Shown piece by piece: positions 1 to 6,308 of a stretch of DNA of 6,475 bases. A model generated the notes under the pieces. The model was not told the DNA's origin, did no database searches, and saw only the letters and a program-made list of their open reading frames with translations. Source of the stretch: Clostridia bacterium (GTDB lineage Bacteria > Aerophobota > Aerophobia > Aerophobales > AE-B3A); the NCBI GenBank assembly GCA_009618505.1, contig WJOQ01000194.1:1-6475 (forward strand). Direction: 5' to 3'. The position numbers and the translations under genes were made by a program. How positions within the stretch are numbered: position 1 is the stretch's first letter; every line of letters starts with the position of its first letter.

Positions 1-310
1 TTTGTAACGAGAGATACAGTCACTTAGTCCTATCTCATAGTTTAGCAAAATTTGTGCTTCCACCAGGATAATAGCTAGGGCTTTTTTGACTTCTTGACTA
101 CCTCGCTATACTTGTTTTTGTCTGGGGTCATTCGTGACTGCTTTGCGGGCTTCCTTTGAACTTCATTATTAACCGTAGAGCCAACATTTGACTTGATGTC
201 CTTCTTCTACTTCAATTACGGGAGGTGCCTCTTAATGAATCCTTTAAGTATTTGGAGAAACTCTGCATTCCTCTAATAAAATCAGGAATCTTCTTCTTAT
301 TCTTATTCAT
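1..310 (-). pseudogene. Possible broken or frameshifted gene remnant, running off the left edge
   Basis: I do not recognise this stretch. On the minus strand, an ATG at 310 overlaps the dehydrogenase stop (ATGAATAA) and opens 32 codons (starting MNKNKKKIPDFIRG) to a TGA at 212-214, with no convincing Shine-Dalgarno site. A second frame is open from about 228 to a TAA at 169-171 and reads PPVIEVEEGHQVKCWLYG. A third is open from 206 to a TAG at 75-77 and reads KYSEVVKKSKKP near its end. A fourth stretch, in the same frame as the second, reads ALAIILVEAQILLNYEIGLS and stays open to the edge. The last two meet at an A AAA AAG heptamer (81-87). Either this is one gene broken by indels, or only the leftmost part is a real gene, expressed by frameshifting. 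The low-complexity Lys/Glu-rich character makes chance open frames possible, so confidence is low. Confidence 0.3.
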
Positions 311-1469
311 GTGGGATAACTTCAACTTTCATGCATTTATTAGGATCAGTTACAATATTCATGTTCTTCACAAGTTCATCAAGACTCATTTTATGAGAAA
401 TCATTTTCTCAAATGGGAATTGAGATGAATATTTATTCATTACCCTAAGTACTGGACCCCAGTTGTTTCCACAATGAAATACACTGTAAATATGAACATT
501 TTTGGAAGTAATATGTCTCATAACATTTAGTTGTACAGTCTCTTCTCTATCCACCCAATTTCCTATTTCTAATACGGTACCGCTTTTTCTTACCATCTCA
601 AGTGCTTCAATAAATACCTCTGGCTCTCCTGCCGTCTCAATTACTAGATCAGGCCCTATGCCTCCCGTTAATTCTTTAACTTTTTGTATCCTTTCTTTAG
701 GGGTTGTCTTCTCTGCATTGATTGTAAAGTCTGCATAAAATGTTTTCGCTATTTTTAGTCGGCGGTCGGCTAAATCTGTAGCTGTCATCATTCCTGCCCC
801 TTGAATTTTTGCCATTATTCCGTGTAAAATTCCTAGAGGACCATTTCCAAGAATTACAACAGAGTCACCTGGTCCAAATCCTTCCTTTATTGCCGGATAA
901 GGTTGTGCTGCTCTTGCTAGAGCACTGTAGGCAACTGCCATTTCTTCTACAAAAACTGCTACCTCTGTTGACATACCTTCAGGAATTTTAAATAGTGTTG
1001 AATTGGGGAAGATATACATATACTCAGCAAATCCTCCCCTCAAGTGAGGTGGTACATCAACTGTCGGGTGGAGTCCGTATGCCATAATTTGGTTTTCACA
1101 AGTTATGTTGTCGTACTGATTTTTACAATACCAGCATTTTCCACAATTTACTTCGACTGCTACAGCTACCCTGTCCCCTACTTTTAATGTCTTACTATCA
1201 GCTTCCATGGATTCTGCAGCATTGTCTCCAATCTCAACTATTGTTCCTATCATTTCATGTCCATCTACAAATGGAAACAGAGATTTTCCACGAACCCTTG
1301 TTGAATCACCCTTAAAAATGTGCTTATCCGTTCCACAAACACCGCACATTTCTATTTTTATTATAGCTGCATCACTATCAATTTTAGGGTAAGGATATTT
1401 ACGAATTTCCATAACACCGGTTTTCACCATTACGGCTGCTCTTATTTCTTTCGGTTTCTTAAATATCAT
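303..1469 (-). CDS. Zinc-dependent medium-chain alcohol/polyol dehydrogenase
   Basis: A 388-residue cytoplasmic NAD(P)-dependent dehydrogenase of the MDR superfamily (threonine/sorbitol dehydrogenase-like). The N-terminal GroES-like catalytic domain shows CGVCGTD (42-48) with the likely catalytic zinc ligand Cys45, then GHE (70-72), and Glu175 or Glu176 at the usual third-ligand region. The structural-zinc lobe has four cysteines, Cys109, Cys112, Cys115 and Cys124. The Rossmann domain carries GNGPLG (208-213), and Asp232 at the end of the second strand suggests NAD over NADP by family precedent. The length is normal for the family. The ATG at 1469 is supported by AAGGAAGGA (1477-1485) seven bases upstream. 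It lies 249 nt beyond the hydrolase stop behind its own copy of the leader repeat, so it may be a separate transcription unit. The substrate cannot be read from sequence; oxidation of a sugar alcohol or sugar from the neighbouring transporter is inferred. Confidence 0.93.
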   Translation of the reverse strand: MIFKKPKEIRAAVMVKTGVMEIRKYPYPKIDSDAAIIKIEMCGVCGTDKHIFKGDSTRVRGKSLFPFVDGHEMIGTIVEIGDNAAESMEADSKTLKVGDRVAVAVEVNCGKCWYCKNQYDNITCENQIMAYGLHPTVDVPPHLRGGFAEYMYIFPNSTLFKIPEGMSTEVAVFVEEMAVAYSALARAAQPYPAIKEGFGPGDSVVILGNGPLGILHGIMAKIQGAGMMTATDLADRRLKIAKTFYADFTINAEKTTPKERIQKVKELTGGIGPDLVIETAGEPEVFIEALEMVRKSGTVLEIGNWVDREETVQLNVMRHITSKNVHIYSVFHCGNNWGPVLRVMNKYSSQFPFEKMISHKMSLDELVKNMNIVTDPNKCMKVEVIPHE

Positions 1470-1556
1470 AGATTCATCCTTCCTTTCCGGTTTTTCCTAT
1501 GCATTCTTGTTTCTTCGTACAGAGAATTTTTCTTGATTAAATCAACTAATTTTCTG

Positions 1557-1618
1557 AAGGGAAGCTCCCAAAAGAAGACTAATCTTTCGACACTTCTCTT
1601 CTTGAAAAACCTTCCCTT
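1557..1618 (-). other. Inverted repeat / hairpin in the dehydrogenase leader
   Basis: AAGGGAAG (1557-1564) is the exact reverse complement of CTTCCCTT (1611-1618). Inside it AAGAAG (1572-1577) can pair with CTTCTT (1598-1603), giving a two-storey stem in the untranslated region ahead of the dehydrogenase. The outer arm uses the last bases of the repeated leader block. No U-run follows on the minus strand, so it does not look like a terminator. Its role is unknown. Confidence 0.35.
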
Positions 1619-1675
1619 ATCTCCCAGCTAACGACCTACCTCTTTTCACCTCCCCTCTGGCCTTATTTTAGCTTT
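1610..1675 (-). repeat. Leader repeat copy A, upstream of the dehydrogenase
   Basis: On the minus strand this block begins AAGCTAAAATAAGGCC, continues through GGAGGTGAAAA and AGGTC, and ends GCTGGGAGATAAGGGAAG. The same order of motifs, at nearly the same spacing, occurs ahead of the transporter operon at 6028-6095. The two copies agree at roughly three positions in four when aligned by eye with a few short gaps. The block lies in the 249-nt gap before the dehydrogenase. No ATG follows the SD-like GGAGGTG at usable spacing, so it is not simply a ribosome-binding site for a leader peptide. It is more likely a shared regulatory region or a small dispersed repeat. Confidence 0.6.
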
Positions 1676-1718
1676 TCCTCTTGACTAACTTCCACCCAAT
1701 AGCGAGAAAGGACTATAA

Positions 1719-2609
1719 CTAAACGTTTTTGGCAAAAGCATCGAGTTTTTTAAAGAAGTCATTAAAGATTTCTCCAGCTGTAACCTCAAGGCAAACTTCT
1801 ATCATCCTTTTTGTAGGTTCATGTTTATATTCGAGTTTCTGTGTCAAGCGAGGCGCTGGTAGACTTTCATAGAATCCCCAATCAGGGTTAATCAGAGTTC
1901 CAATGGCTGGGGAATCCCCGTAAACCCACCACTGGCGTGGTGTCGGTGTATTTATCCTCCATTCCTTGAATAGGGATGTTAGGTAGTCACCGATAGCTCC
2001 TTTTCCCATAACGAAACGCTCCATTTCAGCGACACCCACACGCATCATACGATATGTTCCCCGGGGATATTGAACTAATGGTATATTGGATTGGAACACC
2101 ACATCGGCGGAAATCCAATCGTTACCCGCGTTAAACTCTGGTCCTCCAGTGGGCCACCAACCACCCCCGATCCAGAGAGTCACTGTGCCTTGTGCAATAC
2201 TCGATTCCATCAAATATGCTGAGGCCATATCAGTCAGGGGTCCAAGGTAGGCTATATAAAGAGGATCGGTTTCGTCTTTTGCCAAAGCTCGTTCGATGAT
2301 GAATTCGGCACCTTCGGATTTCTGAGGAACTTTAGGATCCCGCATAGCCATAGGACAACCTTTCAGAATGGGTACCCTATTTTTCATCTCAAGAAGATCA
2401 AGTAAATGTAAAATTTCCCGATAGCTTCTTTCCATACTATCGGCACACTTTTTTGTACCGTAATGAGCAGCAACTATTCCCTCAACTTTGAGCTCTGGCG
2501 ATAATAGTGCATGGACGATGGCCATCTGGTCGTCAATTTCGTTGCAGGCATCAGTATTTATAATGACTCGATATGGTCGTTGTGATGTAGATTTACCACC
2601 TAATAACAT
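1719..2609 (-). CDS. Nucleoside hydrolase superfamily protein (IUNH-like)
   Basis: A 296-residue protein with no signal peptide, predicted cytoplasmic. The family (inosine-uridine-preferring nucleoside hydrolases) cleaves N-ribosidic bonds using a calcium ion held by aspartates. The N-terminal metal motif reads NTDACNEIDDQMAI (18-31): Asp20, Asp26 and Asp27 are present. The first position is Asn instead of Asp, and the loop is two residues longer than the classical DxDPGxDD. The substrate-side motif EFNAGND (158-164) matches the family's EFNxxxD, and GDSPAIGTLINP (231-242) supplies the C-terminal Asp232 of the DPLA-type motif. IGGG (147-150) fits the central strand. The length is close to typical (about 310). 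The start has only a weak GAGAAA ribosome site; no better start is visible. It begins 27 nt after the small protein gene, probably in the transporter operon. It could hydrolyse a nucleoside or another N-glycoside delivered by the importer. Confidence 0.85.
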   Translation of the reverse strand: MLLGGKSTSQRPYRVIINTDACNEIDDQMAIVHALLSPELKVEGIVAAHYGTKKCADSMERSYREILHLLDLLEMKNRVPILKGCPMAMRDPKVPQKSEGAEFIIERALAKDETDPLYIAYLGPLTDMASAYLMESSIAQGTVTLWIGGGWWPTGGPEFNAGNDWISADVVFQSNIPLVQYPRGTYRMMRVGVAEMERFVMGKGAIGDYLTSLFKEWRINTPTPRQWWVYGDSPAIGTLINPDWGFYESLPAPRLTQKLEYKHEPTKRMIEVCLEVTAGEIFNDFFKKLDAFAKNV

Positions 2610-2636
2610 TTTAGTTTCTCTATTTTTTATAAATAC

Positions 2637-2789
2637 TTATTTTTTCTGAGATAGCAGTCCACCAATCTTTCCTACTTGCCTAACTATATCCTCAAGTCTA
2701 TCCTGCTGTTTACTGTCAAATGAAGCTCGTAAAATGACAGCCAGGCTATTCTTTATTTCGGCTGTTCCCTCGTCATTTATATAGGCCAT
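2637..2789 (-). CDS. Unrecognised 50-residue small protein between permease and hydrolase genes
   Basis: A short gene of 50 codons starting MAYINDEGTAEIKNSLAVIL and ending RQVGKIGGLLSQKK. I do not recognise the family. The case for a real gene is strong: AAGGAGG (2796-2802) sits six bases before the ATG, one of the best ribosome sites in the window. An in-frame stop lies a few codons upstream, so this is not the tail of a longer gene. It fits neatly between the second permease (49 nt before) and the hydrolase (27 nt after). The sequence is hydrophilic, lacks a signal peptide or membrane span, and looks largely alpha-helical with an amphipathic second half (roughly 24-46). It could be a small cytoplasmic accessory or regulatory partner of the transporter or hydrolase; nothing in the sequence proves that. 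Confidence 0.72.
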   Translation of the reverse strand: MAYINDEGTAEIKNSLAVILRASFDSKQQDRLEDIVRQVGKIGGLLSQKK

Positions 2790-2838
2790 CCTTAGCCTCC
2801 TTCCTGCTTACCTTTTGATGGACCATGATAGCTTCAAA

Positions 2839-3738
2839 TTATCCCTTCAAAGCACCGGCTGTAATACCTGTAACGAAGTATCGTTGAAGTGAAAAAAATA
2901 TAATAAGAACTGGCAGAATGGAAAGGATGGTTCCTGCGGTTATCAGGGGATAAGAGGATGAGAACTGACCCTGGAAATACATCATTCCCAGAGGAACGGT
3001 TTTCCATTTTTCTGAGTGGATAAAAATGAGAGCCATCAAGAATTCATTCCATGTAGCCAAAAAGTCTATGATAAACAGAGCAGCTAAAGCAGGCTTTGCT
3101 AAAGGCAGGAGTATTCGCAAGTAAATCGTAAACTCAGAACAACCATCTATACGAGCAGCATCAATCATATCCGTAGGGATAGTTCGGAAGAAACCGCGGC
3201 AAATCAATATCTGGAGAGGCAGACCATAGGCTATATAAGGGAAAAAAAGTGCTCCTAATGTATTCAAAAGATGCATTTTCTTAAGCATAATACTTACAGG
3301 CAATAAAATAATGTGGATCGGGATCCCTAATCCCAGGAGAAAAAATAAGAAGATGGTATTTCTCAAACGGAAGTTGTATTTGGCTAGGGGAAAAGCAGCT
3401 AACGAAGCCACGAAAATTCCTGCCGGAACTTTGGTGAAGCATATAATCAAACTATTCCTATAGAAAATATTAAAATGTCCTGTTTCCCAGGCTTGAAGAA
3501 AATTCTCCAGATGGATTTCTAAGGGAAGGGCAAAAACTCCCTTACTGACTACTTCCATTTGAGTTTTGATTGACGTAAGAACCACAATTAGGAGAGGAAA
3601 TAACCAGAAGATTGCTAATAGGCTCAGGAATATATAAAGCCCTACATTTCTTTCTTTGCTCCTTAACGATGTTGTCTGAACTGCTTCAGATTTTCTGTAA
3701 TTTTTCATATTCTCACTCTGTTTCTCGTTGTTAATCAT
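2839..3738 (-). CDS. ABC sugar transporter permease, MalG/UgpE type
   Basis: Inner-membrane subunit of a carbohydrate importer, pairing with the permease encoded just upstream. About six membrane segments are visible (using the 3738 start: near 33-57, 95-118, 128-152, 160-180, 214-240 and 265-288). The cytoplasmic EAA loop that docks the ATPase reads IDAARIDGCSEF (192-203) followed by ILLPLAKPAL (209-218). The C-terminus GITAGALKG is typical of MalG-like proteins. The frame is open to an ATG at 3789, which would overlap the upstream gene by 55 nt. I prefer the ATG at 3738, which forms a classical four-base ATGA overlap with the upstream stop and gives 299 residues. The ATG at 3708 (289 residues) is also plausible, because it has the same TGAGAAT context as the upstream permease start. 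Translational coupling with that gene is likely. Confidence 0.93.
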   Translation of the reverse strand: MINNEKQSENMKNYRKSEAVQTTSLRSKERNVGLYIFLSLLAIFWLFPLLIVVLTSIKTQMEVVSKGVFALPLEIHLENFLQAWETGHFNIFYRNSLIICFTKVPAGIFVASLAAFPLAKYNFRLRNTIFLFFLLGLGIPIHIILLPVSIMLKKMHLLNTLGALFFPYIAYGLPLQILICRGFFRTIPTDMIDAARIDGCSEFTIYLRILLPLAKPALAALFIIDFLATWNEFLMALIFIHSEKWKTVPLGMMYFQGQFSSSYPLITAGTILSILPVLIIFFSLQRYFVTGITAGALKG

Positions 3739-4622
3739 CTTCTTGACATTAATCTGACGTATGGATATGTTATTAGTAAAACGATACAAGCCATTATGAA
3801 GGCAATGGCTGAGCCATATCCTGCGTTATGGTATAAAAAAGTATTAAAATACATCCATGTTGCTAGAACTTGTGTGCTACGAGCTGGCCCCCCCCAAGTC
3901 ATGATGTACACTAAATCAAATATTTTTAGGGAAGTGGCAATAAGCAAACAAGCTACAATGATAAACATTTCTTGAAGTAATGGAATAGTTATGTACCGGA
4001 AGCATTTAAAGCTACCTGCCCCATCAAGTTGAGCTGCTTCGTAAAGCTCCTTTGGAATACCCTGAAGACCTGCCAAAAATAATATCATGGAAAATCCAGT
4101 ACTTTGCCAGATAGCGGTTATAATGACGCAATACAATGCTGTTTGACGTTCTGCAAGCCAACCATGGGTTAAGGAAGATAATCTAATTATTCTTAGAAAT
4201 TCATTGAGTGCTCCAAACGTTGGATTGTATATCCAGACCCAGATTATGCCCACCGATACTAACGGAAAGACTGCGGGTGAATAAAATATGGAACGAAAAA
4301 TTGTTCTTCCAGTTATCTTCCGATTCAAGATGGAGGCTAGCGTTAACCCTAAACTAATTGGAATAGCAAGTATAAAAACTATCCATATCAGATTGTTCTT
4401 GAGAGCCGAAAGAGAAATAGGATCTTTAAAGAATCTTATGTAATTTTTAAAACCAATGAATGTCCAGTCGGAAGATAATCCATCCCATTTATGTAAGCTG
4501 ATAACAAATGAATCTATTAGCGGGTAGGTCATGAATGCAATGTATATCGCTAAGGCTGGCAGCAGAAACCAATAGGGTGCACAAATGTGACAAATAAATC
4601 TTATAACTCGCCTACTATTCAT
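3735..4622 (-). CDS. ABC sugar transporter permease, MalF/UgpA type
   Basis: A 295-residue inner-membrane permease, the first of the heterodimer. About six hydrophobic segments are visible, near 12-42, 78-99, 110-133, 161-186, 217-242 and 268-290. The EAA loop is well preserved: EAAQLDGAGSFKCFRYITIP (195-214). A TWGGP motif (242-246) near the fifth segment matches the LTxGGP motif usual in MalF-like subunits. The long periplasmic insert of enterobacterial MalF is absent, as in the UgpA/lacF-like majority. Glycines there are coded GGG GGG, giving a run of eight G. The start at ATG 4622 has only weak ribosome-binding potential (TGAGAAT directly before it), consistent with lower expression than the binding protein. 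It follows that gene after 110 nt containing a terminator-like hairpin. Confidence 0.95.
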   Translation of the reverse strand: MNSRRVIRFICHICAPYWFLLPALAIYIAFMTYPLIDSFVISLHKWDGLSSDWTFIGFKNYIRFFKDPISLSALKNNLIWIVFILAIPISLGLTLASILNRKITGRTIFRSIFYSPAVFPLVSVGIIWVWIYNPTFGALNEFLRIIRLSSLTHGWLAERQTALYCVIITAIWQSTGFSMILFLAGLQGIPKELYEAAQLDGAGSFKCFRYITIPLLQEMFIIVACLLIATSLKIFDLVYIMTWGGPARSTQVLATWMYFNTFLYHNAGYGSAIAFIMACIVLLITYPYVRLMSRR

Positions 4623-4650
4623 ATTCTCAAAACCTTGGCAAAGAGTTAAG

Positions 4651-4698
4651 CAAAAAATTGAGTTGCTAGCCCCTTCTCAAGTGAAGCTAGCAACTCAC
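4651..4698 (-). terminator. Intercistronic terminator-like hairpin between binding-protein and permease genes
   Basis: On the minus strand TGAGTTGCTAGC (4697-4686) and GCTAGCAACTCA (4670-4659) form a perfect 12-bp stem with a 15-nt loop, followed at once by a run of six T (4657-4652, after AA at 4659-4658). It starts about 35 nt after the binding-protein stop codon. Such hairpins between a binding-protein gene and its permease genes are known to give partial termination or protect the upstream message, leaving more binding protein than permease. Here that role is inferred from position and structure. Confidence 0.75.
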
Positions 4699-4732
4699 AC
4701 AGGCAAGATAAATCACTGATCTTTGCTAGACC

Positions 4733-5980
4733 CTATTCTTCTTTATTTTTCCACTCAATCACTGCTTTCTGCATTCTCTTGACAGCTTGCTCTGGAGTTA
4801 TTTCTCCCAAAACTATTTTGTCCTGTAGCTCAAAGAAGGTGTGTAACAGTTCAGACTTAAGGGCTTGATCTGTTAGTTTCCAGATTCCCACATATTCTAG
4901 GGCTTTTCTCCATTTATATGAGCTTGGCAGTTCTTCTTTATCAGGAGCCACTCCTATAGTAGCTGTACTTGCAAATGCCTTCCCATATTCCCTATTCATC
5001 AATTCTGGCTGCACTAACCAGTTTATAAGTTCTGCTGCTTCATCTTTATGTTTAGAAGAAGCAGAGATCATAAACTGTTCTGGAAAACCTGCTACTCTAA
5101 GAGGTTTGTGATCAGTAGGGTGGATAAAGAAATCAAAATTATGGACATCCTGTCCATCGGCTTTAAATACAGTCTCCATCCAGTTTCCTTCAAAAACCAT
5201 CAGAGCTTTCCCTCCATACATAGGCATTCTGGCATCATCAGGGCTTAGAGGCAGGAAACCGGGAACAATCCATTGATCAACCCACTTCTTAAATGTTTGG
5301 TATGCCTTAACAACCTCTGGACGATCCCAATTAGTCTCCAGACTAACTAGCTTATCGTGCAATTCGGGACCGCAGCGCACTTCTATAAGGTAATCTAACA
5401 GACGCATCGTCATCCACCCATATTTACCCGCAAGGGAAAGAGGATATATTCCTGCAGCTTTTGTTTTCTCGCATAAAGTCTCTACTTCCTCATAGCTCTG
5501 GGGTTCTGACAATCCAAGTTTATTCCATAGATCAACTCGATACCAGAACGACATTCCCTGAAGTGCATGAGGACAACCCCAGACTTTACCATTTCTCGTT
5601 ATCAGTTGCTTTGCCCATGGAAGAATCATCTCATCCCAGTTATACTTTTCCCAATATCGTTCCATAGGTTCAACAGTCCTTGCATCAATGAAAAACCCCG
5701 CTAACTCTCCACCCCACTCAAAGAAAATATCTGGCGCAGTTCCCGATCCTATTGCAACCTGTAGTACTTCTTGATAGGTCCCTGCTCCTGTCCCTGCACA
5801 TATCTCATGTGAAATTTTGATCCCGGGATGAGTTCCCTGGTACTCTTTAAACACTCTATCAAGATGTGTCTTCCGCTCTCCACCCCATACAGTAAGTATC
5901 CTTAATTCGGTGGTAGCAAAACTTGCCGTACACATCACCACCAACCCGACCGCAACACTTAAAGCTATCCACTTTTTCAT
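4733..5980 (-). CDS. ABC transporter extracellular solute-binding protein (sugar, family 1)
   Basis: A 415-residue exported substrate receptor of the MalE/UgpB-type family. The N-terminus MKKWIALSVAVGLVVMCTAS has a basic start, a hydrophobic core and a probable signal peptidase I site after SFA (20-22). Cys17 sits in VVMC, a poor lipobox, so a lipoprotein anchor is unlikely but not excluded. Family hallmarks are LRILTVWGG (26-34), the TAPDIFFEWGGE stretch (81-92), WYRVDLWNKLGLSEPQSYEE (146-165), KALMVFEGNWM (258-268) and a helical tail with GEITPEQAVKRM (392-403). Length is typical. The ATG at 5980 is fixed by AAGGAG (5987-5992) six bases upstream. It is the first gene of the operon, with permeases downstream. 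Substrate specificity cannot be read directly; the hydrolase and dehydrogenase downstream point to a nucleoside, glycoside or polyol. Confidence 0.95.
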   Translation of the reverse strand: MKKWIALSVAVGLVVMCTASFATTELRILTVWGGERKTHLDRVFKEYQGTHPGIKISHEICAGTGAGTYQEVLQVAIGSGTAPDIFFEWGGELAGFFIDARTVEPMERYWEKYNWDEMILPWAKQLITRNGKVWGCPHALQGMSFWYRVDLWNKLGLSEPQSYEEVETLCEKTKAAGIYPLSLAGKYGWMTMRLLDYLIEVRCGPELHDKLVSLETNWDRPEVVKAYQTFKKWVDQWIVPGFLPLSPDDARMPMYGGKALMVFEGNWMETVFKADGQDVHNFDFFIHPTDHKPLRVAGFPEQFMISASSKHKDEAAELINWLVQPELMNREYGKAFASTATIGVAPDKEELPSSYKWRKALEYVGIWKLTDQALKSELLHTFFELQDKIVLGEITPEQAVKRMQKAVIEWKNKEE

Positions 5981-6020
5981 TTTTATCTCCTTAACTTAAT
6001 TTTTTTTGATTCAATTTTCT

Positions 6021-6048
6021 TGTATACTTTCCCTTATTCCCCAGCCAA
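6021..6048 (-). promoter_or_regulatory. Putative sigma-70-type promoter for the transporter operon
   Basis: On the minus strand TTGGCT (6048-6043) and TATACA (6026-6021) are separated by 16 nt, a plausible -35/-10 pair. Transcription would start near 6014, giving an untranslated leader of about 34 nt before the binding-protein ATG. The -35 element lies in the repeated leader block. In copy A the matching positions read TTAGCT and a poor TTTTTC, so the promoter interpretation is weaker there. Confidence 0.4.
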
Positions 6049-6095
6049 TAGACCTGTTTAGGTTTTCACCTCCTTCCGACCTTATTTTTAGCTTC
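6028..6095 (-). repeat. Leader repeat copy B, upstream of the transporter operon
   Basis: Second copy of the block found at 1610-1675, in the same orientation relative to its downstream gene. On the minus strand it carries AAGCTAAAAATAAGG, then GGAGGTGAAAA, AGGTC and GGCTGGGGAATAAGGG. It ends about 50 nt before the binding-protein start, whereas copy A ends about 140 nt before the dehydrogenase start. Its conserved position ahead of two separate transcription units suggests a shared regulator-binding region. A small dispersed repeat that happened to land upstream is the alternative. Confidence 0.6.
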
Positions 6096-6129
6096 TTAAT
6101 TTTCTTATAAATACCTATGTTCCCTCCGA

Positions 6130-6221
6130 GCAAAGGAGCCTGCGGACCAGACCGTCAGGGTACGGAATTGTCCGCAGGTACAGGTTGCCATTTTCCCTGA
6201 TATTCCCATAGGCTCCTTTGC
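6130..6221. other. Compact nested inverted-repeat element (structured RNA or small repeat)
   Basis: A 92-bp element, visibly more GC-rich than its AT-rich flanks. The ends GCAAAGGAGCCT (6130-6141) and AGGCTCCTTTGC (6210-6221) are perfect inverted repeats of 12 bp. Inside, CCTGCGGAC (6139-6147) pairs with GTCCGCAGG (6170-6178), sharing three bases with the outer stem so that the junction can shift. Within that loop CCGT (6152-6155) pairs with ACGG (6162-6165), and the hairpin loop CAGGG (6156-6160) is complementary to CCCTG (6195-6199), a possible pseudoknot. I cannot match it to a known riboswitch or ribozyme. It could be a cis-regulatory RNA, a small RNA or a MITE/REP-like repeat; no target-site duplication is evident. 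The strand is undecided because most pairs are Watson-Crick. Confidence 0.6.
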
Positions 6222-6230
6222 AAAATAAAT

Positions 6231-6272
6231 AAAAAAAGGATAGGCAACGCATAAAAGCATTACCTATCCTTT
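6231..6272 (-). terminator. Rho-independent terminator for leftward transcription
   Basis: On the minus strand AAAGGATAGG (6272-6263) pairs with CCTATCCTTT (6244-6235). Further pairs inside the stem flank two C/A mismatches, around an ATAAAA/TTTTAT loop. The 3' arm runs straight into T tracts (seven T in all, 6237-6231). The plus-strand reading has no T-run after the stem, so the element acts leftward. It would end transcription coming from beyond the right edge, before the transporter promoter. Confidence 0.75.
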
Positions 6273-6308
6273 GAAGTTTACCTTTTTGGGGGAAGAGATC
6301 TAACTTAA

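Noticed and set aside
225..428. 67-codon plus-strand open frame across the end of the dehydrogenase gene
   Set aside because: It overlaps the well-supported dehydrogenase on the other strand and has no family resemblance; a shadow frame.
502..1631. Several plus-strand open frames of 60-103 codons
   Set aside because: Most are antisense to the dehydrogenase; the one extending into its leader (1320-1631) has low-complexity Phe/Ser-rich sequence. No ribosome sites or domains.
1610..1675. Leader peptide starting at the SD-like GGAGGTG in the repeated block
   Set aside because: No ATG, GTG or TTG at proper spacing opens a conserved frame in both copies; stops follow within a few codons.
3739..3789. 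Extended N-terminus for the second permease starting at ATG 3789
   Set aside because: It would overlap the upstream permease by 55 nt and add residues not usual in MalG-type proteins; the ATGA overlap at 3738 or the ATG at 3708 is more natural.
5048..5667. Plus-strand open frames antisense to the binding-protein gene
   Set aside because: Shadows of a clearly coding minus-strand gene.
6130..6221. Assignment to a known riboswitch or self-cleaving ribozyme (twister, pistol, hammerhead, HDV-like)
   Set aside because: The pistol-like loop pairing was considered, but the conserved bases and strand order of these classes are not found on either strand.
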